Below, one piece after another: positions 54,449 through 62,959 of a stretch of 64,000 bases of DNA. The DNA comes from Nesterenkonia marinintestina (GTDB lineage: Bacteria; Actinomycetota; Actinomycetes; Actinomycetales; Micrococcaceae). The stretch covers positions 1-64,000 of the forward strand of contig NZ_JAOEFD010000003.1 in the NCBI RefSeq assembly GCF_025420485.1, read 5' to 3'. Position 1 is the stretch's first letter. Each line of letters opens with the position of its first letter. The notes beneath the pieces are model-generated. The model made no database searches and had not been told where the DNA came from. It saw only the letters and a list, made by a program, of their open reading frames with translations. A program made the translations under genes and the position numbers.

Positions 54449-55090
54449 ATGACCGCGAGGATCGAACACCTGGAGACCGCCGGGACCTTCTCACTCGACG
54501 GAGGCACCTGGGAGGTTGAGAACAACGTCTGGATCGTCGGTGACGACCAGGAGGTGGTCGTCATCGACCCCGCCCACGACGCCGAAGCCGTCGCCGCCGC
54601 CGTGGGCGACCGGAAGGTCGGTGCGATACTGCTCACCCACGCCCACGACGACCACGTCTCCGAAGTCTTCGACGTGCAGAAGCTGGTCGGAGGCCGCATC
54701 CACCTGCACCCGGAGGACCACGTGCTCTGGGAGCAGACCCACGGATCGGCCCGGCCGGAGGTGGAGATCTCCGACGGCGACGTGGTCACGGTGGCGGGCA
54801 CGACGCTGACCGCTCTGCATACGCCCGGCCACTCCCCCGGTTCCACCTGCTTCTACGCGGACGACCTCGACGGGGCTCCCGCGCTCTTCTCGGGCGACAC
54901 GCTGTTCGAGGGCGGTCCCGGCGCCACCGGCAAGTCGTACAGCAGCTTCGACACGATCATCGAGTCCATCCGCACCCGGCTCTTCGACGAGCTGCCGGAC
55001 ACCACAGTGGTCCACACCGGACACGGGCCGAAGACCACCATCGGTCAGGAACGTCCACATCTGCAGGAGTGGATCGACCGGGGCGAGTGA
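54449..55090 (+). CDS. MBL-fold metallo-hydrolase, mscR partner
   Basis: 213 residues with the metal motif THAHDDH (H64, H66, D68, H69), later HTPGHSPGS and FSGDTLFEGGPG, and HTGHGP. This is the glyoxalase II-like fold. Its constant pairing with mscR suggests it hydrolyses S-formylmycothiol or a related mycothiol thioester to complete formaldehyde detoxification. It starts 63 bases after mscR. Confidence 0.88.
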   Translation: MTARIEHLETAGTFSLDGGTWEVENNVWIVGDDQEVVVIDPAHDAEAVAAAVGDRKVGAILLTHAHDDHVSEVFDVQKLVGGRIHLHPEDHVLWEQTHGSARPEVEISDGDVVTVAGTTLTALHTPGHSPGSTCFYADDLDGAPALFSGDTLFEGGPGATGKSYSSFDTIIESIRTRLFDELPDTTVVHTGHGPKTTIGQERPHLQEWIDRGE

Positions 55091-55105
55091 CCGCCCGTCC
55101 GGTCC

Positions 55106-55663
55106 CTAGGCCGTCCGGCGGCGCAGTGTGAGCCCGGCCAGGGCCACAGCGGCCGTGGTGAAGCCGAGGACGATCACCAGGTCCGCCGTGTGATCCCCGG
55201 TCCATCCCGCGACGGTGCCGGAGCGTCCCAGTGCGTCGGTCGCGTAGCTCAGCGGCAGGACGTCGGAGATCCGCGTCAGCGGAGCCGCCATAGACTCTCG
55301 CGGCGCGAGCAGACCGCCCAGCAGGATCTGTGGGATCACGATCAGCGGCATGAACTGAACGGCCTGGAACTCCGTCCGTGCGAACGCCGAGGCCAGCAGC
55401 CCCAGGACACCGACCGCCAGCACGGACGTCACCGCGGCCTGGACGAGTCCTACCGTCCCGAAGGTCAGCACGAACATGATCACGAACGGGAACAGGCCGA
55501 GCAGCATCGGGCCGACGCGGTCGTACACGTCGGGCTGCCCGTCGAAGACGTACTTGGTCAGCCACATGAGCATCGACGGAAGCACGAGGATCATCACCAG
55601 GCTTCGACGGTCGTGCAGAAGCTGCTGCGCCGTGCGCCGCGCCGTGGCCAGCACGCCGATCAC
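55106..55663 (-). pseudogene. ABC-2 type permease with internal deletion
   Basis: 185 residues; normal members have about 240. The N-terminal part (LATARRTAQQLLHDRRSLVM; LLGLFPFVIMFVLTFGTV) joins directly to GLVQAAVTSVLAVGVLGLLA. The central block conserved in the family (the RERTSGTLERL segment and the helix entry after it) is missing, apparently by an in-frame loss of roughly 35-50 codons. The C-terminal half looks normal. It is next to a 5'-truncated ATPase, so the exporter is probably dead. Confidence 0.65.
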
Positions 55664-56274
55664 GGGAGGCTCTCTCGGGCCAGAGCCAGGAACGCCGCAT
55701 CGAGGTCCTGCTCACCGGTCATCCGCCGCAGACCGTGCGGTGAGGCGTCGGCGAGGAGCGCTCCGTCCCGAAGCAGGAGGACCCGGTCGCAGCGTGCCGC
55801 TTCGTCCATCACGTGGCTCGAGATCAGCAGGGTCCGCCCGGCGTCGGCCAGGCGCCGGAACATGACCCACAGATCGAGCCGCAGCACCGGATCGAGTCCC
55901 ACCGTCGGTTCGTCCAGCAGCAGCACCTCCGGCGCGGCCAGCAGCGCCGCGGCCAGTGATACCCGTGCACGCTGGCCTCCAGAGAGGTCCCGTGCGAGCC
56001 GCCCCTCCGTGCCGGTGAGGCCGACGGTGGTCATCGCCTCGTCGACCGAGGCCGCATCGGCGCGGCTGACGGAGGCGAAGTATCGGAGGTTCTGGACCAC
56101 GGTCAGATCGGGGTAGACCGAGCTGGCCTGGGTCACGTAGCCGACTCGCCGACGGGCCTCCGCCGCACCGGCGTCGATCCCCAGGACCGTGACCTGTCCT
56201 CGGACGTGGGCCTGCACTCCTGCGACGGCCCGGATGAGGGTCGACTTTCCGCTGCCGCTGGGACCTCCATACTG
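55660..56274 (-). pseudogene. ABC transporter ATP-binding protein, 5'-truncated
   Basis: The sequence runs from the Walker A motif GPSGSGKST through RRVGYVTQASSVYPDLTVVQ, the signature LSGGQRARVS, Walker B and the H-switch to a normal C-terminus. The first 35-40 residues, the start codon and a ribosome site are absent. In-frame codons before the P-loop (LLCQYG) do not belong to the family and lead into the terminator of the DUF779 gene. A deletion removed the promoter and 5' end. It may not be translated. Confidence 0.8.
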
Positions 56275-56282
56275 ACAAAGTA

Positions 56283-56322
56283 GGCCTGCCTCCCCACCCG
56301 AGCAAGGGTGGGGAGGCAGGCC
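56283..56322 (-). terminator. Terminator after the DUF779 gene
   Basis: A perfect 17-bp stem (GGCCTGCCTCCCCACCC and complement) with loop GAGCAA, followed on the minus strand by TACTTTGTC. It closes the aldehyde dehydrogenase-DUF779 unit and lies 9-15 bases from the truncated ATPase. Confidence 0.9.
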
Positions 56323-56393
56323 CCTCTCTGCGTCCGGTGCTGCCCGGAGCCGGCGGCGGCCCGGCGACGGATCGGCGGGGGGCGCCGAGGGCG

Positions 56394-56780
56394 TCAGCCG
56401 GTGGTCACCGGCTCCAGGGCCTCGGTCTCCTCGTCGGAGAACAGCCTCGACCGGATGACGAAACGGTTGCCGGTCGGCCCCTCGATCGAGAATCCGGCCC
56501 CGCGTCCCTCCACCACGTCGATCGTGATGTGGGTGTGGGACCAGTACTCGAACTGGGCCTTGGAGATCCAGACCGGAACCGGTTCGGGAGTTCCGGGCTC
56601 GAGCTCTCCGAGGAGCACATCCGCCGGGCCGGTCATGAACGTGCCCTGCGTGTAGCACATCGGCGCCGAACCGTCGCAGCAGCCCCCGGACTGGTGGAAC
56701 ATCAGGGGCTGTCCATGGTCCTCCCGGAGCCGGCGCAGCAGGGCTGCGGCGTCCTCACTCACATCGACACGCTGTGCCAT
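56394..56780 (-). CDS. DUF779-family protein associated with aldehyde dehydrogenase
   Basis: 128 residues with FHQSGGCCDGSAPMCY, the cysteine-rich DUF779 signature, and FEYWSHTHITIDVV. Genes of this family occur beside acetaldehyde dehydrogenase genes; the role is unknown, but metal or thiol chemistry is plausible. The ATG at 56780 is chosen because AGGAGGA stands 9 bases away; the one at 56789 abuts it. Downstream of the dehydrogenase by 66 bases. Confidence 0.88.
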   Translation of the reverse strand: MAQRVDVSEDAAALLRRLREDHGQPLMFHQSGGCCDGSAPMCYTQGTFMTGPADVLLGELEPGTPEPVPVWISKAQFEYWSHTHITIDVVEGRGAGFSIEGPTGNRFVIRSRLFSDEETEALEPVTTG

Positions 56781-56846
56781 GGCGATCATTCCTCCTCCGC
56801 GATGTGGTCAGCGGCCCATGGGTCCGATCGACCCCGCCGTGCCGGA

Positions 56847-58370
56847 TCAGAACAGCCCCATCGGGTCCTCAGAGTAGCTGACCAGCAGGTTCTTCGTCTG
56901 CTGATAGTGGTCCAGCATCATCTTGTGGTTCTCACGGCCGATGCCGGAGTTCTTGTAGCCGCCGAACGCCGCATGCGCCGGGTACTGGTGGTAGCAGTTC
57001 GTCCACACGCGCCCGGCCTGGATCTCGCGTCCCGCACGGTAGGCAGTGTTGCCGTTCCTCGACCACACGCCGGAGCCGAGGCCGTAGAGGGTGTCGTTGG
57101 CGATCTCCATCGCCTGGTCGAAGCCGGAGAACTCGGCGACCGAGACCACGGGGCCGAAGATCTCCTCCTGGAAGACACGCATCGAGTTGCTGCCCCGGAA
57201 GATCGTCGGAGTCACGTAGTAGCCGCCGGAGAGGTCGCCTCCGAGGTCGATCTGCTCACCGCCGGTGAGGATCTCGGCACCCTCCTGACGTCCGATGTCC
57301 AGGTAGGACAGGATCTTCTGCAGCTGGTCGTTGGAGGCCTGGGCGCCGATCATGGTGTCGGTATCGAGCGGGTTGCCCTGCACGATCTTCTCCGTCCGAG
57401 CCACGGCGTCCTCCAGGAAGCCGTCGATGATGGACGACTCGACGAGCGCGCGCGACGGACAGGTGCAGACCTCCCCCTGATTGAGGGCGAACATGGTGAA
57501 CCCTTCGAGCGCCTTCTGGTAGAAGGAGTCCTTCTCCTGTGCCACGTCGGCGAAGAAGATGTTGGGACTCTTGCCCCCGAGCTCGAGCGTGACCGGGATC
57601 AGGTTCTGTGACGCGTACTGCATGATCAGGCGCCCGGTCGTCGTCTCCCCGGTGAAGGCGATCTTCTTGATCCGCGGGCTGGAGGCCAGGGGCGCGCCGG
57701 CTTCGGCGCCGAACCCGTTGACCACGTTCACCACGCCCTCCGGCAGCAGGTCGGCGATCAGCTCGACCAGGACCATGATCGAGGTCGGGGTCTGCTCCGC
57801 GGGCTTGATGACGATGGCGTTGCCCGCCGCCAGCGCGGGAGCCAGCTTCCACGTGGCCATCAGCAGCGGGAAGTTCCAGGGGATGATCTGACCCACCACG
57901 CCCAGCGGCTCGTGGAAGTGGTATGCGACGGTGTCGCCGTCGATCTCGGAGATGCCGCCCTCCTGCGTCCGGATCGCACCGGCGAAGTAGCGGAAGTGGT
58001 CCACGGCCAGCGGCAGATCGGCCGCCAGGCATTCACGGATCGGCTTCCCGTTCTCCCAGCTCTCCGCGACCGCGAGGGTCTCCAGGTTCTCCTCGAGCCG
58101 GTCCGCGATACGGGTCAGGACGAGGGCGCGCTCGGTCGCCGAGGTCCGACCCCAGGCCGGGGCGGCCTTGTGCGCGGCGTCCAGGGCCAGCTCGACGTCC
58201 TCCGCCGTGGACTGCGCGACCTCGGTGAACGCGCGACCGTTGACGGGTGAGGGGTTCTCGAAGTATTGGCCCTTGACCGGTGCGACCCACTCGCCGCCGA
58301 TCCAGTTGTCGTAGCGTGACTTGAAGGTGACCTTCGCACCTTCGGTGCCGGGCTGTGCGTAGACGGTCAT
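56847..58370 (-). CDS. Acetaldehyde/aldehyde dehydrogenase (NAD+)
   Basis: 507 residues. Catalytic cysteine C302 (with C304, GEVCTCPSR) and the glutamate in ELGGKSPN are intact; [18 protein letters not shown] and [21 protein letters not shown] are characteristic of the ExaC/AldA acetaldehyde group. It oxidises acetaldehyde to acetate, the step after the alcohol dehydrogenase at 60021. GGGAG precedes the ATG. Its upstream region has a CRP/GlxR-like site and tandem boxes. Confidence 0.95.
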   Translation of the reverse strand: MTVYAQPGTEGAKVTFKSRYDNWIGGEWVAPVKGQYFENPSPVNGRAFTEVAQSTAEDVELALDAAHKAAPAWGRTSATERALVLTRIADRLEENLETLAVAESWENGKPIRECLAADLPLAVDHFRYFAGAIRTQEGGISEIDGDTVAYHFHEPLGVVGQIIPWNFPLLMATWKLAPALAAGNAIVIKPAEQTPTSIMVLVELIADLLPEGVVNVVNGFGAEAGAPLASSPRIKKIAFTGETTTGRLIMQYASQNLIPVTLELGGKSPNIFFADVAQEKDSFYQKALEGFTMFALNQGEVCTCPSRALVESSIIDGFLEDAVARTEKIVQGNPLDTDTMIGAQASNDQLQKILSYLDIGRQEGAEILTGGEQIDLGGDLSGGYYVTPTIFRGSNSMRVFQEEIFGPVVSVAEFSGFDQAMEIANDTLYGLGSGVWSRNGNTAYRAGREIQAGRVWTNCYHQYPAHAAFGGYKNSGIGRENHKMMLDHYQQTKNLLVSYSEDPMGLF

Positions 58371-58446
58371 CGTGACTCCCTTCCTGGGGTCAGCACTCCA
58401 TGGGTGTCCGGGTGCTGCCGCGGCTGGCGGTGTTCTCGGCTGTGCG

Positions 58447-58466
58447 AGAGTGATGCACATCACTCT
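58447..58466. promoter_or_regulatory. CRP/GlxR-like site upstream of aldehyde dehydrogenase
   Basis: AGAGTGAT and ATCACTCT are perfect arms around GCAC. The core AGTGA-N6-TCACT matches the GTGA-N6-TCAC pattern of actinobacterial CRP/GlxR cAMP-type regulators. It is 77 bases upstream of the dehydrogenase start. An equivalent site precedes adhP. Confidence 0.65.
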
Positions 58467-58489
58467 ACCGTCACGAGCCTAGACCCACG

Positions 58490-58510
58490 GACGTTGCACC
58501 GACGTTGCAC
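58490..58510. promoter_or_regulatory. Tandem 10-bp boxes upstream of aldehyde dehydrogenase
   Basis: GACGTTGCAC occurs twice (58490-58499 and 58501-58510), exactly 11 bases apart, one DNA turn. Read toward the dehydrogenase gene the box is GTGCAACGTC. A similar pair with the same 11-base phase and orientation precedes the alcohol dehydrogenase at 59920. Confidence 0.7.
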
Positions 58511-58658
58511 TCGGGTGACACGGGTGAGGTGCCGACGACCGACGACGTGGGCCTAAGCCTCTGAGAAGTCGACCTTTCCGCCCCTCGTCATCCGCCCTAT
58601 GCTGGTGATCCCGGACACGACGGCGTCCGAGGACGGTTTCTCGGGAGTGACGGACACT

Positions 58659-59951
58659 GTGAGCACCACCGGCGAGGGCACCGGGTCCCACTGGTCAGCG
58701 GTGAACCCTCTCCTGCGCGACTCTTGGAGCCGGTCTCGGCGCTACGTCACCGATCCCTTCGACGCCCTCGCACCGATCGCGCTGGACGACGCCCACCTGC
58801 GGGAGGCTCGTCGAGATCACCCACTGTCCGCCGTCATGCCCGTGTTCGGGCGTATGCTCACCCAGCCGGCCGCCGACGCCGGGCTGATCGTCGCCGTCGG
58901 CGACGCCCGCGGAAGGCTCCTCTGGGTCGACGGGGCCCGATCCACCCTCCGACGGGCCGAGTCCGTGGCGTTCCAACCGGGAGCGGACTGGTCCGAGCGG
59001 GCCATCGGGACCTCCGCGCCCGGGACGGCTCTCGTCACCGGCCACGGCGTCCAGGTTCACCGCTCCGAGCACTACGCCCACCCGGTGCAGGGCTTCTCCT
59101 GCACCGCGGCACCCATCCGCTGCCCGCTGACCGGTGAGGTCCTGGGAGTCGTCGACGTCACCGGCGGCGCAGACGCCGTGTCCAGACACTCCCTTCCGCT
59201 GATCCTCGCCGCCGTGGACGCCGCACAGACGGAGCTGCGTCGGATCCGAGAGGTCGGACCGGCCCCGAGCTCGGCGGCCCGGCGCGCCGTACGGCCTCAC
59301 AGGGGCCCGGCGCCCCTCCCGGTGCCGCCTGCGGCGGAGCTGACGATCCTCGGAGCCGACCGACCGCATCTGCGCGCCGGAGTACGCTCGGCGGAGCTGA
59401 GCCTGCGCCACGCCGAGATCCTGACGCTGCTCCTCGAGGACCGAGGCGCATCCTCCGCCGTCGGCACGCACGGCATGACCGCCGAGGAGTTGGCCGAGGC
59501 CCTCTACGGCTCACGGGGGCATGCCGTGACGCTGCGCGCCGAACTGGTCCGGCTGCGGCGTCGCCTGGCGGATCTGGCCTCTCCCGAGCACCTGGGGATC
59601 GCCTCTCGGCCCTATCGGCTGATCGGTCGCGTCACCTCTGATGCGGAGCAGATGCTCGAGGCCCTCGCGGACGGCGACCGCGACACCGCACTCACCCTGT
59701 GGTCCGGCCCGCCGCTGCCGACCTCGGAGTCCCCCGGGGTGGAGGCCCTCAGGACCCGGACGGAGTCCGTGCTGCGCGAGGCCATGCTCCAGGACGCCGA
59801 CGCCGACCAGCTCTGGCGATACCTGGAGGCCGGCACGGACGCGAGCGACGAGGAGCTCCTGCGCACAGCCCTGCGGATCCTCCCCGCCGACTCACCTCGT
59901 CGCGCCGTGCTGCTCGGACGTGCAACTGCCGCGCAACGTGCCTGTGACTAG
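58659..59951 (+). CDS. GAF-domain transcriptional regulator of alcohol/aldehyde catabolism
   Basis: About 430 residues. The N-terminus (NPLLRDSWSRSRRYVTDPFD) is the AcoR-type signal segment, followed by a GAF domain (GLIVAVGDARGRLLWVDGAR; FQPGADWSERAIGTSAPGTA; YAHPVQGFSCTAAPI). The AAA+ domain and the sigma-54 helix of true AcoR are absent; instead residues about 250-330 form a winged-helix-like region (LRHAEILTLLLED; AVTLRAELVRLRRRLADL). It lies between divergently placed aldehyde and alcohol dehydrogenases. The GTG at 58659 has GGGAG upstream; ATG at 58599 is less likely. Confidence 0.8.
   Translation: MSTTGEGTGSHWSAVNPLLRDSWSRSRRYVTDPFDALAPIALDDAHLREARRDHPLSAVMPVFGRMLTQPAADAGLIVAVGDARGRLLWVDGARSTLRRAESVAFQPGADWSERAIGTSAPGTALVTGHGVQVHRSEHYAHPVQGFSCTAAPIRCPLTGEVLGVVDVTGGADAVSRHSLPLILAAVDAAQTELRRIREVGPAPSSAARRAVRPHRGPAPLPVPPAAELTILGADRPHLRAGVRSAELSLRHAEILTLLLEDRGASSAVGTHGMTAEELAEALYGSRGHAVTLRAELVRLRRRLADLASPEHLGIASRPYRLIGRVTSDAEQMLEALADGDRDTALTLWSGPPLPTSESPGVEALRTRTESVLREAMLQDADADQLWRYLEAGTDASDEELLRTALRILPADSPRRAVLLGRATAAQRACD
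59920..59940. promoter_or_regulatory. Tandem boxes upstream of adhP
   Basis: GTGCAACTGC (59920-59929) and GCGCAACGTG (59931-59940) are 11 bases apart and match the GTGCAACGTC box before the aldehyde dehydrogenase at 7-8 of 10 positions. They overlap the 3' end of the regulator gene and point toward adhP. Confidence 0.55.
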
Positions 59952-59960
59952 AGTCACAGG
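59941..59960. promoter_or_regulatory. CRP/GlxR-like site upstream of adhP
   Basis: CCTGTGAC and GTCACAGG are perfect arms around TAGA. The core TGTGA-N6-TCACA (59943-59958) is a perfect CRP/GlxR consensus. The TAG stop codon of the regulator gene lies in its centre. The adhP start is 60 bases downstream. Confidence 0.75.
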
Positions 59961-60020
59961 TGCTGCGACAGGCGGTGCAGGCCGGCACCGTCGTAGAGAC
60001 AGCGGACTGAGGAGATTCCC

Positions 60021-61052
60021 ATGAAGAGCATGAGAGCAGCGGTCGTCGAGAGCTTCGGCGCAGACCTCAACGTGACCGACCGCCGGGTCCCGACGCCGGA
60101 ACGGGGCCAGGCCCTGGTGAAGCTGATCGCCTCCGGCGTCTGCCATACCGACCTGCACGCCGCCCAGGGCGACTGGCCGGTGAGACCGACTCCGCCGTTC
60201 GTCCCCGGTCACGAGGGGGTGGGCATCGTCGAAGAGATCGGCGAGGGGGTCGAGGACCTCGAGGTCGGCGACATGGTCGGCAACGCCTGGCTGTGGTCGG
60301 CCTGCGGGACCTGCCAGCACTGCCGCACTGGGTGGGAGACGCTGTGCGAATCTCAGGTCAACGGGGGCTACAGCACCGACGGGTCCTTCGGCGAGTACAT
60401 GATCGTCGACGCCGCCTACGCACCCCGCATCCCGGAGGGCTCGGACCCCCACGAGATCGCGCCGGTGCTCTGCGCCGGGGTCACGGTCTACAAGGGACTG
60501 AAGATGACCGGCGTCCGCCCCGGCCAGTGGGTCGTGATCTCCGGGGTCGGAGGATTGGGGCACATCGCCGTGCAGTACGCCGTGGCGATGGGGATGCGGG
60601 TGATCGCTGTCGACGTCGCCGACGACAAGCTGGCGCTGGCCGAACGGCACGGTGCCGAACTGACCTACAACGCCATGGGACGCGATCCGGCCCAGGAGAT
60701 CCAGGAGGCCGTCGGCGGCACCCACGGCGTGCTGGTCACCGCGGTGCATCCCTCGGCGTTCGGCCAGGCCATCGGCATGACCCGACGCGGCGGCACCATC
60801 GTCTTCAACGGCCTGCCCCCGGGCGACTTCCCCGCGCCGATCTTCGAGATCGTGCTCAAGGGGCTGACCATCCGCGGGTCGATCGTCGGCACCCGTCAGG
60901 ACATGGTCGAGGCGCTCGACTTCTACGCCCGCGGCACGATCCGCCCGACCTTCACCCGTCGTCGGCTCGACGACGTCAACGCGGTCCTCGACGAGATGGA
61001 GCACGGAAAGATCGAGGGCCGTGTGGTGATCGACTACACGGAGGAGGCCTGA
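60021..61052 (+). CDS. adhP: Zinc-dependent alcohol dehydrogenase AdhP
   Basis: 343 residues. Catalytic zinc ligands C41 and H64, structural zinc cysteines C95, C98, C101 and C109, and the NAD site GVGGLGHIAVQYA. VCHTDLHAAQGDWPV is typical of AdhP ethanol dehydrogenases. It turns ethanol into acetaldehyde for the divergent aldehyde dehydrogenase. GAGGAG precedes the ATG. Its TGA overlaps the next ATG (TGATG). Confidence 0.95.
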   Translation: MKSMRAAVVESFGADLNVTDRRVPTPERGQALVKLIASGVCHTDLHAAQGDWPVRPTPPFVPGHEGVGIVEEIGEGVEDLEVGDMVGNAWLWSACGTCQHCRTGWETLCESQVNGGYSTDGSFGEYMIVDAAYAPRIPEGSDPHEIAPVLCAGVTVYKGLKMTGVRPGQWVVISGVGGLGHIAVQYAVAMGMRVIAVDVADDKLALAERHGAELTYNAMGRDPAQEIQEAVGGTHGVLVTAVHPSAFGQAIGMTRRGGTIVFNGLPPGDFPAPIFEIVLKGLTIRGSIVGTRQDMVEALDFYARGTIRPTFTRRRLDDVNAVLDEMEHGKIEGRVVIDYTEEA

Positions 61053-62869
61053 TGACCATGACCGCCGAGGCCGGACACACCCATGAGCCGAGAGCCGTCG
61101 CTCAGCGTTGGCTCGACGGATTCGCCGCAGCATTGGACTCGAAGGCTGGGGACTCCGTGGCGGCCTGCTTCGAGCCGGACGGGTTCTGGCGCGACTTCGT
61201 CGCCTTCACGTGGAACCTCTACACGGCTGAGGGCCGCGGCGAGATCGCCCGGCTCGTCGAGTCCACGGCCGAACCGACCGCGGCGACCGACTGGCACCTG
61301 GCCGAGGAGCCGACCGTCGAGGACGACGGCGTCGTCCTGGCGTGGCTGTCCTTCCGCACCGGGGCGGGAGTCGGTCAGGCTGTGGTCCGCCTGCGCGGCG
61401 GTCATGCCTGGACCCTTCTGACCATGCTCAATGAGCTGACGGGGCATGAGGAGCCCGTCGGACGTCGTCGCCCTCGGGGCGTCACCCACAGGATCACCGG
61501 AGACCGCGCCACGTGGCTGGAGGAGCGGACGGCCCGGGAGGCCGCGCTCGGCCGCACCGAGCAGCCGTACGTCCTCATCGTCGGGGGCGGCCAGGGCGGC
61601 ATCGGTCTCGCGTCACGCCTGCACCACCTGCAGGTGCCCACGCTCGTCGTCGACCGGTACGACGCGCCCGGAGACGCCTGGCGGAACCGATACAGGTCTC
61701 TGCACCTGCACGACCCCGTCTGGTACGACCATCTGCCCTATCTGAAGTTCCCCGACACCTGGCCGATCTTCCCGTCGAAGGACAAGGTCGCAGACTGGCT
61801 GAACCACTACGTCGACATCATGGAGATCCCCTACTGGTCGAAGACCGAGTGCGTGGGGGCGTCCTGGGACTCCGCGCATGGTCGCTGGGAGGTCCGAACG
61901 GTCAGGGACGGCACGACGGTCACACTGCATCCGCAGCATCTGGTGTTCGCCCTCGGCGTGTCCGGATATCCGCAGACGCCGGAGCTCCCCGGACAGGACG
62001 TCTTCTCGGGCGAGCAGCACCACTCCTCGGATCACCGAGGCGCCGAGGGGTACCGCGGCCGGCGGGCCGTGGTCATCGGTTCGAACAACTCTGCCCACGA
62101 CATCTGTGCGGCCCTCTGGGAGGACGGGGCTGAGGTGACGATGGTCCAGCGCTCGTCCACCCATATCTCGCGCAGCGAGTCCCTCATGGACCTGGTGCTG
62201 GGCCCGCTCTATTCGGAGGACGCCGTGGAGGCCGGCGTGGACACCGACCGGGCGGATCGGCTCTTCGCCTCCTGGCCGTACCGCCTGCTCCCCGAGGTCC
62301 AGCGGCCCGCGTTCGACGCCATGCGCGAACGGGACTCGGAGTTCTACCGCGCCCTGGAGGACGCGGGCTTCCGACTGGACTTCGGGGAGGACGGCTCGGG
62401 GCTGTTCATGAAGTATCTGCGCCGCGGCTCGGGGTACTACATCGACGTCGGGGCCTCACAGCTGGTCATCGACGGCGAGATTGCGTTGGCGTCCGGCCAG
62501 GTCGACCACCTCACCGAGGATGCCGTCGTCCTGGAGGACGGCACCCGACTGCCGGCCGACCTCGTCGTGTATGCGACCGGCTACGGTTCGATGAACCAGT
62601 GGCTCGCAGACATCGTCTCCCCCGAGGTCGCCGACGCCGTGGGCAGGTGCTGGGGATACGGATCCGACACCACGCGTGACCCCGGCCCCTGGGAGGGTGA
62701 GCTGCGTAACATGTGGAAGCCCACCAACGTGGAGACCCTCTGGATCCACGGCGGCAACCTGCACCAGTCCCGGCACTACTCGAAATATCTGGCGCTGCAG
62801 CTCAAAGCGCGCTATGAGGGGCTCGACACTCCGGTGTACGCGCTGCAGCAGTCACACCACACCTCGTAG
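61052..62869 (+). CDS. Flavin-containing monooxygenase with N-terminal NTF2-like domain
   Basis: 605 residues. Residues 1-135 form an SnoaL/NTF2-like domain (QRWLDGFAAALDSKAGDSVA; FWRDFVAFTWNLYTAEG). Residues 170-600 are an FAD/NADPH monooxygenase: GGGQGG (178-183), FSGEQHHSSDH (318-328, the FxGxxxH class B motif), VIGSNNSAHD (341-350) and ATGY. Two Rossmann folds are complete. The start at 61052 overlaps the adhP stop and has GGAGG. The substrate is unknown; it may oxidise a carbonyl or amine derived from an alcohol. Confidence 0.88.
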   Translation: MTMTAEAGHTHEPRAVAQRWLDGFAAALDSKAGDSVAACFEPDGFWRDFVAFTWNLYTAEGRGEIARLVESTAEPTAATDWHLAEEPTVEDDGVVLAWLSFRTGAGVGQAVVRLRGGHAWTLLTMLNELTGHEEPVGRRRPRGVTHRITGDRATWLEERTAREAALGRTEQPYVLIVGGGQGGIGLASRLHHLQVPTLVVDRYDAPGDAWRNRYRSLHLHDPVWYDHLPYLKFPDTWPIFPSKDKVADWLNHYVDIMEIPYWSKTECVGASWDSAHGRWEVRTVRDGTTVTLHPQHLVFALGVSGYPQTPELPGQDVFSGEQHHSSDHRGAEGYRGRRAVVIGSNNSAHDICAALWEDGAEVTMVQRSSTHISRSESLMDLVLGPLYSEDAVEAGVDTDRADRLFASWPYRLLPEVQRPAFDAMRERDSEFYRALEDAGFRLDFGEDGSGLFMKYLRRGSGYYIDVGASQLVIDGEIALASGQVDHLTEDAVVLEDGTRLPADLVVYATGYGSMNQWLADIVSPEVADAVGRCWGYGSDTTRDPGPWEGELRNMWKPTNVETLWIHGGNLHQSRHYSKYLALQLKARYEGLDTPVYALQQSHHTS

Positions 62870-62908
62870 TCGGCGGGCCGCCCACGGGCCGGATCCCCGC
62901 CGCAGCCC

Positions 62909-62959
62909 CATCGACCCGTTCGTCAGCCCATGAGGGGTGAGCCGACGAACGGGTCGATG
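62909..62959. terminator. Terminator overlapping the 3' end of ctaB
   Basis: A perfect 16-bp stem (CATCGACCCGTTCGTC and complement) with a 19-base loop. The right arm and the loop encode the last residues and stop of heme O synthase on the minus strand. It also lies 40 bases after the monooxygenase stop and can serve both convergent genes. Confidence 0.8.
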
